Assembly (NCBI RefSeq): GCF_026213295.1
Contig: NC_079427.1
Span: 29,105,335-29,169,334 of the forward strand
DNA length: 64,000 bases
From: Gadus chalcogrammus
Lineage: Eukaryota; Chordata; Actinopteri; Gadiformes; Gadidae
Reading direction: 5' to 3'
Each line of letters begins with the position of its first letter. The first letter of the stretch is position 1. Both the position numbers and the translations under genes were made by a program. Below are positions 1 through 55,326 of this stretch, in pieces. Under the pieces are notes generated by a model that searched no databases, was not told the DNA's origin, and saw only the letters and a program-made list of their open reading frames with translations.

Positions 1-248
1 CAATCCATAAATCAAATGCCCAGACAAAAATAATAACAAGATTGTGTATCTGTGGCCGTCCCAGGCCTGCAATCAGCACATCAGAAAATTTCATCCACCA
101 CCAATGAACCGATCTGATTGGCTACCCCTAATTTAACGGGAGGCTCCAGTATGGATACCCTAGTCAAGATACACTTATGAGTACGCAGCTGTAACTAATG
201 AAAAACACCTGATGTTATCGTTAAGAGGTGAACCTGTGTTCACACCAT
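1..248. other. Unannotated leading segment, presumably myo1c intron
   Basis: AT-rich sequence with no exon, RNA gene or repeat that I recognise. It lies upstream of the first visible myo1c exon in the same direction, so it is most likely intron. The N-terminal half of the myosin motor must lie to the left of the window. Confidence 0.4.
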
Positions 249-960
249 TGCCGTTTCTCAATTCGCGTACTTGTGCGTGCTCGTGTGCTCGTGGACTCGT
301 GAAACGTCATCAGTCGTTGCCCGAGCACTGTTCCAATTCGAAGCACGCATCAAGCGAGTACTGTCGTAAAACCCGGAAGTATTCTGGATGCGTGCTCGAT
401 ATCGCCGTTTCACCGAGCATGCATCGGAGGTGGCTCGTGTGTGCTTGCTCCCGCTATAAATCCCAGGATGCATTTCGCACTCGCAGCAGTACGAGGGCGG
501 ACAATATGGAGAAGACGCACAAGTTACAACTGTAGCTTAAGTTACTCTTAACTTATATATATATTTATATCATATAATATATAGGCCTAATATAATCATA
601 ATAATAATATATAAATATATATATGTAAGGTCGTGTGTGTATAGCTTATACACATGACAGGACACTCATATCTTTTCAATTGTTATTCATTCAGAATATT
701 TACATACTATTTGAAAATGAAAGAGGCTGGGATTTTGTTTTATATCATTTGTTTATATTGTTCAGTAGTATATGCCTAAATGAGGCCGTAGCACAGTTAA
801 CGGACGAGCAGAGGTGGTGACGTCATCGAGTCCGCTGCTGTTCCAATTGCAGGTACGTACTCGCGTGCTCGCAAGTATGTGCTTGAAGTACAGACTTGCC
901 AAGTACGTGCTAGCAAGTCATCGAGTCCGTAGTACGTGTGCTACGAATTGAGAAACGGGC
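249..960. mobile_element. Non-autonomous DNA transposon, PIF/Harbinger-like, about 0.7 kb
   Basis: Terminal inverted repeats are visible: CCGTTTCTCAATTCG at 251-265 and its exact reverse complement at 944-958. A 3-bp direct repeat CAT at 246-248 and 961-963 could be the target duplication. The interior has GTGCTCG/CGAGCAC-rich ends and an AT-rich centre (540-625) with no transposase frame. The 3-bp duplication and the ends resembling the element at 8472-9577 suggest the PIF/Harbinger superfamily; that assignment is inferred. Confidence 0.6.
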
Positions 961-1084
961 CATGTTTTCACTGTTAAACTGCCGTCACATGAAAAGGGTC
1001 AATGGAAGCCAGTTCTACATTTCATAAAAAAATGCATTTGTGAATCAGTTAATCTTAATAATCTATGTGTGTGTGGATCCACAG

Positions 1085-12856
<11,772 letters not shown>

Positions 12857-14316
12857 TCGCTTCGGGGACAAACCCACTCTGGAGGGAACACGCCCACTCC
12901 CCTAGCCTTTTTGATCCACCAATCACGTGAACGCAGTGACCGCTCTGCCTTAGCCAATGAAACGACAGCTTTCAACGACATGAAAACAAAAGCTCCGTAA
13001 AACGAATTGATATATTTATGTTTATTTTTTGGGGGTTATTTTGGGTATTAATACTGATTCTGTTTTGAGTTTCTGATTTTTATAAATAATACACTTATAT
13101 ATGTATATATATATATGAAGCCGAGCAATAACCTATTTCGGTGACATTTCCTTGCGCTTTTGTAGCATCCTAACTATGGGAATGACTGTGGAAACCAATT
13201 GGGGAAGGTAATGGCGTCTCGTCTGGTTTGAGGGGGTAAAATGTGTTACTAAGTAGCCTGTTGCTCTTTCCTTCTCCTTTCCTTTTCCTTTCCTTTGGAC
13301 TGCTTTACCAGCTTGTTTGCCCCTTTCTGACACTCGTTTAATGACAGAGCCTGTTCCCTGGCAGTAGTAGGAGACAGAGCTGATAGTATGTAGGCTGCGG
13401 GAAACAGAATAAATCAAGCTTTAGGAGGCCAACGTCATACTATCCCATGATGTGCTCATCTATACAGTGAGGGGTTGGAGAAATAGAAGGGCCCTAAAAC
13501 CAAAACTGTGACTATGTACTATCACAGTAGTATGCATTTTCTGATGTAATCCTGAATATGCTTCAAGTGAAAGACCCTGTACGTAGAACAAATTGAGATA
13601 GAGCAACAGCATACCACGGATGCTTAGGAGACCAACGGATGTGAGGAACGTGTGAGAGAACGTCTGAGAAGGAAAAGGAAAAGATGAAAAGATGAGAATG
13701 TGTTGACTTGTTGCCAAATGTGCCTTTTGAGCGTGGCTTGGTCCATGTTAACTTAGTTCTTGGTCAATTGTAAACTGTGACACTAAGTGCTGAATCTGAC
13801 GGGAAACAGAATCTCAGCGGGCCGAGGAGCCAGGGGAGGGAGCAGACCACAAAGCAGATCAACGCTTTACATGGCGTACAACGCCTATTGCGTCTGTCGT
13901 GCGCTACAGCTACATCGTCCCCTGAACACTTTCGTTGAGTTACAATCTTGTCCTGGTAAAATAACTCCTTGTCGTACCCATGCCTTCCTTCGTTGTACAC
14001 CCCCCCCCCACCCTTCGCCTCACAAGCCTTGTGCAGACGATTCCGAAGAGCTTTTGTTGAAATAAAATAGAATTGATTTTCTAAATAGTTGTGATGCTAA
14101 TAGAAGCGGTTATGAACCCCTCCACCTCTGGGGTCCTGGGTTGAGATTGGCACAGTAGAACCTGCACTCGCATGCTAAAAGCCAAAGAAGTGACTTCTTG
14201 GCTTTTGATTTACAGTGATTCTGTGTATGATGTGGGGTTTTCTTAAGAGATGCAAAATGCAGGTCGATTTGGTTTAATAGTGAAGAACGTGCAAAGAGAT
14301 TTTTGATTATGAAATG

Positions 14317-14411
<95 letters not shown>

Positions 14412-15500
14412 AGAGAATTGGGGGGGGGCGGGGGGTACTATACTGCCAAAGCTCCGCAAGTTGTGTAATAGGACGTTGTAACAATTTTCACTTCCAGCAT
14501 CATACTCCAATCTGTGTGAGTTGAATACCCTGATTATTTAATCTGACTGTTATGGCTCAAAAATGTCAGCTTTACTATTAAAAACAATCTTAGGTTGTGT
14601 ATCTATTAATTTACTGAAGCACATGTGCTGTTTTCTTTCTGAATTACTGTACGCACCAACCAATGTATAGTGATGTCAGCTCTCTAATAAATAAGACCAT
14701 GATATATTTGACAAATAAAGTGTAAAAATAAACGGTAAACAGGCATTCATGTTGTCTGTTGAAGAAGACCATGGAGACCTAAATCAGATTCACTTCACAG
14801 GCTGTAAAGGTGTTTACAAGTGGATGAAACACTTCGCTTGTCTTTTCATGCTTATTGTAAAAAGGGTAATAATGCAGTGGCAAATAATCCGTTCAAAGTG
14901 TTGAATGTGGTTTGATGGAACCACGTGAGTCGGGGGAACGTGTTTTATGTAGTTCTTCCTCTCTCCACTAAGCGCCTCCCTCAGCCTAAACTTCAGGATG
15001 TTTTCATCTTCAGTGGGTCTCATGCAGGGTCTGCTCTCTGCATATGGCCCACCTTTATTTCCTGGAAGTACAAGCTTGTTCCTTACCATGTTCTTTTTGT
15101 TCCTCTCTTGCATTTGTTGAGAAACTGACGCTCATCTAACACATTCATGAACACAGCTTTACTATTCTGTAGACTGCACACTGCTATGCAATAGATAGGA
15201 TTCAATTCCTCAGCATTATTTTATAAATCTAAGACTGTGTATTAAGTGCTTATTTGGGCCTAGTGTAAAATATTGACCATGCATTTAGCAGCACTGTACT
15301 GTTCTGCCATCTTTTATAACGCACTGTGTTTACTAATTGTGTACCAGGCCACATGTTGTGTTTTTACTAGGTTTTGTGTCTGACCAAACTAATTGTACCT
15401 TTAGAGATTATCTCCTAACCTGTTATGTTAACTATCTTCTTTGTTTCAAACGTTACTCGACTGTTTTTCTCCTTACCTTTTATTATTTATTTAACCATTT
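12857..15500 (+). other. myo1c 3' UTR and intergenic spacer
   Basis: No further coding exon seen. AATAAA hexamers at 13408-13413, 14061-14066, 14714-14719 and 14727-14732 are candidate polyadenylation signals for myo1c, and I cannot choose between them. A (GT)n microsatellite lies at 14319-14408, followed by a short G-rich tract. The remainder appears unique. Confidence 0.4.
14319..14408 (+). repeat. (GT)n microsatellite
   Basis: About 45 GT units between myo1c and slc43a2, followed by GGGGGGGCGGGGGG. Confidence 0.97.
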
Positions 15501-15509
15501 CGCCGCTCG

Positions 15510-15620
15510 CTGATTGGTCGAACGCGTCTCTAGCTCAGCGGCTGGCCAATGACAGCGCATGCTTGTTTGTGCGGTCGGTCCTCTCCGATGTATAAAAAGA
15601 AACAGGAACGCTGATGCAGG
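15510..15620 (+). promoter_or_regulatory. Candidate core promoter with CCAAT and TATA boxes
   Basis: ATTGGTC (inverted CCAAT) near 15514, GGCCAATGAC near 15544 and TATAAAAAG at 15591-15599, spaced as in a classical RNA polymerase II promoter, with a start expected near 15620. It lies upstream of slc43a2 in the correct orientation. It could instead be the promoter of a solo LTR or another transcript; no LTR ends were found. Confidence 0.45.
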
Positions 15621-15781
15621 AAGAATATGGATCGATGCCGAGAATCAAGGCACCACCTGCACGACTAAATCCACCACTGTTCATGTGTTACTCCTTCGAC
15701 GGTGAACCCCAGGTCTTCAACGGACACAGTCACTCCGTGGTGAGAGACCCTCGCGAGTGTCCTCGGGTTTAAGGATCTCAG
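15620..15781 (+). other. slc43a2: Candidate non-coding first exon of slc43a2
   Basis: Follows the TATA box and ends with either CCGTG|GTGAGA (15739) or CTCAG|GTAGGT (15781). Splicing either to the acceptor at 18445 would give a 5' UTR leading to the slc43a2 ATG. It contains a 45-codon open frame, 15635-15772 (or 52 codons from 15614), beginning MPRIKAPPARLNPPLFM, which does not join slc43a2 in frame and would act as an upstream ORF. Inferred from context only. Confidence 0.35.
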
Positions 15782-16812
15782 GTAGGTTCCTCCAGCTGAA
15801 GGATGCTCTCAAACCTCTCTGTGTGGGAGCCGTTATGCAAGGCAGCGCATTAAGTTAAATAACATTCACTGAGGCGTTCTGATAGGCTATAGTGATCCAC
15901 ACCATTTCACATTGTTTGATCTTCAAATCAGAATTATTAAGTATAAAGGAATGTGACATTTGTGTTATTGTGAAGAAGTGCACCAATTCACTCGTGACTC
16001 GTATTTTTATTTATTTTTGATTCAGTCCTGTCGAGTAGGCTAACAGTATGGATATTCATTGTTCTTCCTACTATTAGCCTACTATACATTCAACACCGAT
16101 AACCAGTCCAGGGATCCACTTACCCTCACCCTGTTCATGCAGAATAGAGCAGCTGATCACAATGATAACATAATGCGTAATGCGTGTTAGGCAAAAGGTT
16201 GACAAGACCCGTTATATCACTTACCAAATCTTTATTAATTTCTCGACTATCATTGCAGGCTATATGAATAGGTTAATGATTTAAGCCAGAGGAATATTAT
16301 CTCATTGGTTCAGGTCGATCTTGACATGACCCGTGGGCCCGGTGTTGTGCTATACACCCCTATTGTGACATGTTGTCAATCTAAAATGACGCGCACGTTA
16401 AATTAATTAATTGGCATCCTCGAGAGCGCGTGGACGCGGAGCCGCGGGTCCGAGAGCAGAGAGAGGCCAGAGCGAGCATATCGCGCCGCACTGGTTCGAA
16501 CCGGCTGGAACATATGCTCACGTGCAGCAATTCCAAGAGCCATGTCACTTTCGACCAATAGAAGAAGCCCACGGATAAAGGGTCCACCCATCAGACACAC
16601 AGAGGGCGAGCCGTCCGTCTCTAGTGCGCAGTCTGCTGCTGGCACGCTCCTGGGTCTCTCAGCTGTTGTGTGTTTGGGAGAACTTCCCCTTCTGCACGTC
16701 ATTAGGAGAACGAAGAAACCATGACAGCGACCCCTATTTCCAAAGCATATGTTGGCCATTACACTTAATGTTTTCTCCTCAATTGGTGTTCCGACTTCCC
16801 AGTTTGGCCCAC
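15782..16812. other. Unique sequence with a CpG-rich block
   Basis: 16390-16680 is locally CpG-rich (GAGAGCGCGTGGACGCGGAG and similar) with an inverted CCAAT, and could be an alternative promoter. I see no exon with convincing homology; long frames in both strands look like chance. Confidence 0.3.
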
Positions 16813-16816
16813 TTAA

Positions 16817-18340
16817 AGGCACACTATGCAACTTTTTTAGCCAAAATTACATTAAGTATGCAGGTTGAGAGTTATGCTGATGGTTCTGCATCCATTTCTG
16901 GGTCGATTGGTGGGTGTGTCATTTTCCCATGTCGCCTCTACAGTGAAAAAGCGCATATGCAACTTGATCTGCTCGGACCGGGACATTCCGGATGTGACGC
17001 AGCGGAAGTATCCTCGAAAATGTAGTCAGATTGTAGTTTCGAAAATGCTTTACGGCACAGACACACACCCAAACATGGCACCGGCTAGATATAAACAGCC
17101 AGTTGCGAGGCAATTGTTGCATTCATCATGGATCAATCGATTGATAAGGGACCCAAGAGGCGACTGTCGGTGGAACAAAAGAAGAATGGACCAGAAAAGA
17201 GATCAGACACGAGTGAAAGGAGAACTATGCAACTTTTTTGGCTTGATTTACCTTAATATAACAGGCTAGGAGTCATTGCGATGGTTCCATTATACATTTT
17301 TGTTCGATTGTTCGTTGTTTCGACTCCCCCTTGCGCATCTTGGCAGAGAAAAGGAATATGTTTCTGCCGGCGACCCGCCGCCCACTCTCGCGGGAGTCCT
17401 CGGGTCTCGCGAAGTAACGAATTGCTTTACGGCACAGACCCCCAAACACGGAACCGGCTCGATATAAACACAAGTAACTAAGGGATTGTTACATTCATCA
17501 TATATCAGCCGACTAAAAAGAGACGGAGAAACCCAATGTCGGAGGAACAGAAGAAGAGAAAAGGGAGACTGACCGACAGAGAGGCCAGACACGAGTAAAC
17601 GTTGGGCAAGCTTTTCAGGAATAGCGTGAACTGAAAGAAAAAGAAGACTGCAAATCAGACTCCGATTTGGCCGTGTTGCTTTTGAAATTGAAAGTACCCT
17701 TGGGTGAACTTTGTCCTCGTGGTATTCTTGATGTTGATAGCCTCTGTACAAATGTGTTTGCTCAACCATTTTGTTGTGAGCCCTGTAAAAAATGTTTTCT
17801 CGACCGTTTTGTTGTGAGCCCTGTATGCTTCTAGCTTGCTTGTTGGTTGCAACCATATAAACACCTTTGTTTCCATTGATGTTTTGCCTTTCGTCTGTCT
17901 CGTCCCCCAGTTACAGACTGAATCCCCGAATCCAGGTTCTTGTTTATTTAGATTATTATGTTGGCCAACACTCTCACACTGATTGTTCTGTTCAACATAA
18001 GATAAAACAATTATAATCTAGGATATAAATTCACCCCGTCAACTATAAAAAAGGATGGCTTTATGTTTATTGCAATACAAATTCACAATTTTAAAAATGC
18101 ATAACCTTGCCTACACTTTATGAACATCTACTTCGGACATGGCTCCACGCATTCGCCGGCTTCTTTGAAAACAAATGCACATGGCTCGCGTAGAAGTGCA
18201 TGGGGAAGGGTCGTCAACGAGTTGTTACGACAGTGTTGTAAAATATCTACTACGAAACTGAAGGGGGCGCTGTGTAGAGAAATGTGCGTGCCAAAACCAA
18301 GAAAAAAGCGAAGAAATTCCCGAAGTTGCATAGTGGGCCT
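16817..18340. mobile_element. TTAA-flanked DNA element, about 1.5 kb
   Basis: AGGCACACTATGCAACTT at 16817 and, in complement, AGGCCCACTATGCAACTT at 18340 (17 of 18 identical), each flanked by TTAA (16813-16816, 18341-18344). A TTAA duplication is typical of piggyBac-like elements. It has an internal diverged tandem structure (about 16820-17220 and 17223-17600) and decayed coding fragments, but no transposase that I recognise. Confidence 0.75.
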
Positions 18341-18445
18341 TTAAGTATCAGCAACAACTCTTAGAAGCATAGTTGGCTTCTTTTATTCTAATGATTATAA
18401 ACCCACAGTTGACTGAACACATTCCCACGTATGTCCTCCCTCCAG

Positions 18446-50014
<31,569 letters not shown>

Positions 50015-53000
50015 TAATCTCTCGCCCTCTAAGGTCGGAGAGAAGCCCTGTGGAGCTCGACAGGGCGTTTCCAGGATAAAAAAAATGAATTGAAGCAGTT
50101 CTGCTGAATGGATGAGAGCAGAAGAGAGGGGATGGGAGAGAGTACTACTCTCCATTTTGTGTTCGTATGCTCGTTCCTCTCAGCCTCTTTTTCCTTGTAT
50201 TGTCTGTGTATTCAGCCCCACTAGTCTCTTCCGAGTCCCTAAAACACACACACACAACACTCACTTGCACCTCACGTGTACACAAAAACATACACACACA
50301 CAGGTCAGTAACACCACTCTACAGTGACACGAGAAGTTTGGCCCTCTGCTGTCTGCACTGACTTGACACACACACACACATACACGCACACAAAGACGGA
50401 CACACATTAAAGGCACAAACGCACATCCGTCGAAGAAAACAGCAGGATGTTTTAGACATGGAGAGATGTACCTGCCTAAAGTTGCCAGCACATGCAATGG
50501 GGGTAATGTATCTACCACTCACCAAACTTGGGCATTTGTTTTGAAGAAGAGAGAATATATAATAAGATAAACTGCTCACCAAAACATCCCATCCCCTCTC
50601 CCCCAGTGAGGTCCATCGATAACCACTGTTGAACAGCAGATATAAGGATAGTAAGGATATAATTACAATGGTGTCGGCCAGGGCCGCTGCTGGCCGTTTC
50701 GGTGCCCTACGCGAGCGGGGGGGGGGGGGGAAGCCCCTTTTTATATTTTAGGTAAAAACATCTAATTTGCCGAAATTGAGTGATAGGTTATACAATTAAG
50801 AACAAACAACGGTGGGCCTCTTCATAACTAATTTACATATTTTTTTAATTCATAATGTATTCTTTTTTATTTATTTTTTTACAAACCTTAATTTTTGGTG
50901 CCCCCTCAGATACTTGGTGCCCTACGCATTCTGCATACTCTGCGTATAGGGAGCGGCGGGCCTGGTGTCGGCCATTCAGTGCAGCCACACCAAAGTGTTG
51001 TCAAGCACCCCTCCCATTCTGTCTTGTGTCTTGTGCACCAAACCAAACCAAACGCAGTGTCATCCACCAAACCAAACAAGGTCCCTCCTTGTATCGTGAC
51101 AGCAGTGACATCAGTGTCTGGGGATCGGATCTGTTAGTGGATTGTTTTTGTTGTTAATCTTTTTCATATAGCAGGATTATTCAATGATTTTTCTGGGATG
51201 ATGGTTTACGTTACATTTCATTACGCTACTTTTTGTTACATTGGTGTGCTAAACCTACACAGAAAAAAGGATTTGTGAGCAGCTCTGTGGGATGCGCCGG
51301 CTGGCTGGCCTTCAGACCGCACCTCCTCTTGGCTGCCGTGTTAGGAAGCTTGTTGTTGTTGATGTTATGTTGTTGAAACGCAGCTTTGATGTACTCAGGG
51401 GCTCTACTCTAACTCCTCCCCCGCCCCCAACATCCTCCTCCACCACACTGGCCACACTGATGGAGCTCGACCAGCCAATGGGACTTTAATTGTCCCTGTG
51501 ATAGCAGTATGAAAAACAATCTGTTTTCAAGGCTGCTGTTCACTCTCATGTTGTGCTTTGTTTTCGGCTTTTCCTATATAATAATATAATAATACCAGCA
51601 ATAAGGTGCCACTGCACCTACTACCTACCGTCTATCATGATATGTATATAATACAGTTCACACAGGGAAGACATGAGGCCATGTAGTTCAAACAGTAGAC
51701 AGTCAGGCTCCAACCATGTCTCAGAGTCAGCGTTGGGTTCCGATTGTCAGGTGCTCACGTTTCATGGGGCTAGGCTACTTAAACCAGACTAATCTGCAGT
51801 TCACAAATATTTTATTTTTTCAATTAACTGCCACCATCATTTCAGAGATGGATGTTGAATATCGAGGCTAATGCAGAAGAGGACATTTCTTTGTTGATTT
51901 TGAGTGGCAGTAGGAGTAGTACACGAGAGAAGAGAATCAGGGAGATGGGGTCGTTCTTCTTGTTTTATGTTTCTTTAACTGCTACATACATATCCTTGTT
52001 TCCCTATAGCAATAATAGTATCCATGGTCACCTGTCCTGGTTATTTAATTTTTTCCATAACTAAACAGGTACATGATGGTAATCTTTAAATCTGAAAAGG
52101 TGCTAGTTGAAGCACCAGATTAAGCTACAAGCCATATCTGAGGGCCAGAGTACTGAACTGTTAAGTGAACATGAAAGAAAGGCCACAGTAGATCTGCAAC
52201 TTAAAGTCGTGTAATGTCACTTCCATTGAGCTATCAACTGGTTCATTGGTTTGGCTGCTCCTCAATAGAAGACTAGACTGAAACTGCTGGAATAAGGTTT
52301 TAACACTGCTAGAAGCTGCTTGAAGTCAAAGCAGGGTCGCTAAGGCGCACACGAACAGTGTGGTACAAGTGGTCTGCTTCTCCAGCAGGTTGTGCATCAT
52401 TGCGCGGGAGCCTTGTGATTGGTGGCTGAGGTCCAGAACAGGTTTTGTTGGCTTTTCCTTCCATCTATGATTTCCCAATGTTGTCGCTGGTATTACTGTG
52501 TTTTTAGATCATGTTGGCTGAGGGGGACTACCAAAGACCCTCACCTTTCAGAGCCCCTCTCATTCTGACAGTTAAAGCAGGACACAAGCTCCGCCCTCTG
52601 GCTCCAGCCATCCCAACCAGGAATGTGCTGGGCCGTCACTATGGTAGCAGCCTGCTGTAGTTGAAATACACATGCCCCCTTGCAATGATACACACACTCA
52701 CTAATACATAGGGGGGTGGGGGTAATGATCTGCACACAACGGACCTTAGCCACCACCCCTTGGAGAATGGAAGTTACCTGCTGTGTGCTACCTCACACTG
52801 CAATGGACGTGATCTTGCATGGTGCCTATGCACCATATATCCTGCTACAGTCCCTGATATGTTTTCTTAACTTCTTTGAAATGTGCACCATTACAAAAAT
52901 AACATAAAGAATGCAAATGTTTATTTTTATATACATAGAAAATAACTGATTAACAAATGGACTGCACCTTTTTATATTCAAGAAAACTAGTGGAAGAGGC

Positions 53001-53700
53001 TTGTCTCTCTGTCAAAGAAAACACACCTTCAGTCTCCTTGCAAATGAATAACTGTAGATTCTAGGACCTATTCATCATGACATAGAAGTAGTTCGCATGC
53101 GTTTATTCATCTTTTAAGGAGCCAGGAGAGGCTATTCTCGTGAGTAGTATGTTACGGTCTTGTGAAGAGACATATGGTTCTCTGGGCTGCTCCTAAAGAG
53201 CAGGAGATGGAGGAAAAATAGATTTTCTAACTATATTCCAGCACTATGAATGTGATATATTGACGGATATACAGCTTCCTCACTTACCTGGCAATTCATC
53301 CCCAATCGCCTCTATGTGCCCCCAAACCGAGGCTACCCAAACCAGTTGTGTGAAGGCTGTTGCATCTCTAAAGATTAACTCATAAGACACACTAGATACA
53401 TATTGTTGAGTTTGCTGCGACCTGAAGGTTGAAACACATCAAACATGGTAAATGTAAAATTATTTAAGGGATTTGAGAACCTCCAGAGCTTCTTTATAAT
53501 GGAATAACTTGTCTAAAGTTTATCCGTACAGTGTGATACACTTGTTATGTATATTCACTTAAGTCTGATTTTGAGACCGTTTTGGCCATGCTCAGTGGCA
53601 GTTCTACATTGAATTACAGCCTGGGCAAGACCCCTTCCGAGCGAAAAACCGCCACTGGCCATGCTTAATGAATCACAGAGCAGCCACATCGGCTTAGCAC
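50015..53700 (+). other. slc43a2 3' UTR and downstream spacer
   Basis: No convincing AATAAA lies soon after the stop; an ATTAAA at about 50406 is one candidate. Contains one hAT MITE (50679-50964). The remainder is unique sequence with no exon recognised, including any sign of inpp5k. Confidence 0.4.
50679..50964. mobile_element. hAT MITE with exact 8-bp target duplication
   Basis: CAGGGCCGCTGC start and CAGGCCCGCCGC (complement) end, with GTGTCGGC directly repeated at 50671-50678 and 50965-50972. 286 bp, non-coding, includes a G12 run. Confidence 0.88.
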
Positions 53701-53708
53701 GTTTTTAA

Positions 53709-54605
53709 AGGGGACATATTATGAAAACAGCACTTTTCCTGGGATTTTGGGTGTTGTTGTGGGTACATGGTGCTCCTGCACGCATACAAACTTTGAAAAA
53801 AGTCTGTACATGTTTTTTTGAGTGAGATACGCATTTCTGGAAGCAGCCCGCCTCCAGCTACCAAACGAGCGAGTCAGTTTCGGCGCCCCCTCCTACGTAG
53901 GAAGGGGGCACATTTAAATATTACCTCCCACTTCCCTCCAATCAGAGCATCGCTTAGATTTTGTGGACCAACGGACGAGCAGCTCCGGCGGGGGGAACTC
54001 GGCGCTAGCCCTGCAGCTAAGCTCCGGGAGTACAATCCCTTTCTCTGGCGCCGAGCTCACCCCGCCGGAGCTGCCGCCGAAGCTTCGGCGGAAGTCGGGA
54101 GGAGGAGACATGGAGTAGAAAGGGATTGTACTCTCGGAGCTGAGCTGCCGGACTGCCGCTGAGCTACCCCAGCCGGAGCTGCTCGTCCGCCGGAGCTGCC
54201 ACCTAGCTTCGGCACCAGTTCAGCTCCCGGAGAACACCGCCGGACTGCAGCCGGATGGCTTCAACGGCGGCCGGCAGCTTCGACGGCGGCCGGCAGCTTC
54301 GGCGCGGGGAGTTCGTAGGCAGTCCGGCAGCTCAGCTCCCGGAGTACAATCCCTTTTGTTCTCCATGTCGCGGTTCATGGACTTCAGAGAGTCAATGCCA
54401 AAGTGCCTTCCCCCCAATTCTTCTCAACCAATATTCAATATTATATAGGTATAGTGCTCCAGGAGTCAGCAAACGGCAAAAATCCCTTCTCCTCCATGCT
54501 GTGGTTCAGTCTGACAGCTCATTGGTCAATGGGCAGCAGCTCATTTTCATCAACGCTACAGACACCAGAAACAGCGCATTCTGAAGGGACTGAAGCAGAG
54601 GGGAA
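53709..54605 (+). mobile_element. Truncated second copy of the GC-rich TTAA element
   Basis: Starts AGGGGACATATTATGAAAA and follows the 43985 copy through the GGGATTTTGGGTGTTG, CCTACGTAGGAAGGGGGCAC and CCGGAGCTGCCGCCGAAGC blocks. It breaks off near 54605, so the right end is missing. Confidence 0.75.
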
Positions 54606-55040
54606 TAGCTCTAAAGTTGAAAAGGATTACAGGAACCAGCATAAGGCTGATGAGAGAAAGTGTGATTTACCAGGCAATATATTTTAATTCCCTCAGAATA
54701 GACCCTAATCTTATCAGCATTTTTTTTATACTGCCATACCCTAAATGTCTCACTCTTTCAATGACATCACTCCCTGGACATCGCTCTCCCCCTGGACTGA
54801 CAATAATTGATGTTTTTATTATCGATTGATAAGCCTAAATGTTTCATCTCCAGAGACAGATACCTTTAGCTCTCCCTCGGGTATTTCATAACTTGTCTGT
54901 GACAATGTGAAATGTGATTTTCAGCTCACTCACCAATGCCTTTGTTGACTCCCACTTATCGACGCGTGTCCCTCTATTTCAGTTTATTTTTGGTTTTCTT
55001 GCGCAATTTATTTTTCTTCTATGACTTCTATAATTTTATA

Positions 55041-55045
55041 TTGTG

Positions 55046-55093
<48 letters not shown>

Positions 55094-55104
55094 TACACAT
55101 ATAT

Positions 55105-55145
<41 letters not shown>

Positions 55146-55267
55146 CATATACACATACATATATATACACATACATATATATACACATACATACATACAT
55201 ACATACATACATACATACATACATACATACATACATACATACATACATACATACATACATACATACA

Positions 55268-55321
<54 letters not shown>
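55041..55321 (+). repeat. Compound (AC)n/(AT)n/(ACAT)n microsatellite
   Basis: AC units at 55059-55085, AT at 55109-55141, regular ACAT from 55184 to about 55293, AT at 55294-55321. It abuts the 3' end of the LINE at 55322, whose tail may have seeded it. Confidence 0.97.

Positions 55322-55326
<5 letters not shown>

Noticed and set aside
13460..13717. Frames of 85-94 codons downstream of myo1c
   Set aside because: No recognisable domain, no splice context and AT-rich composition; chance frames in spacer.
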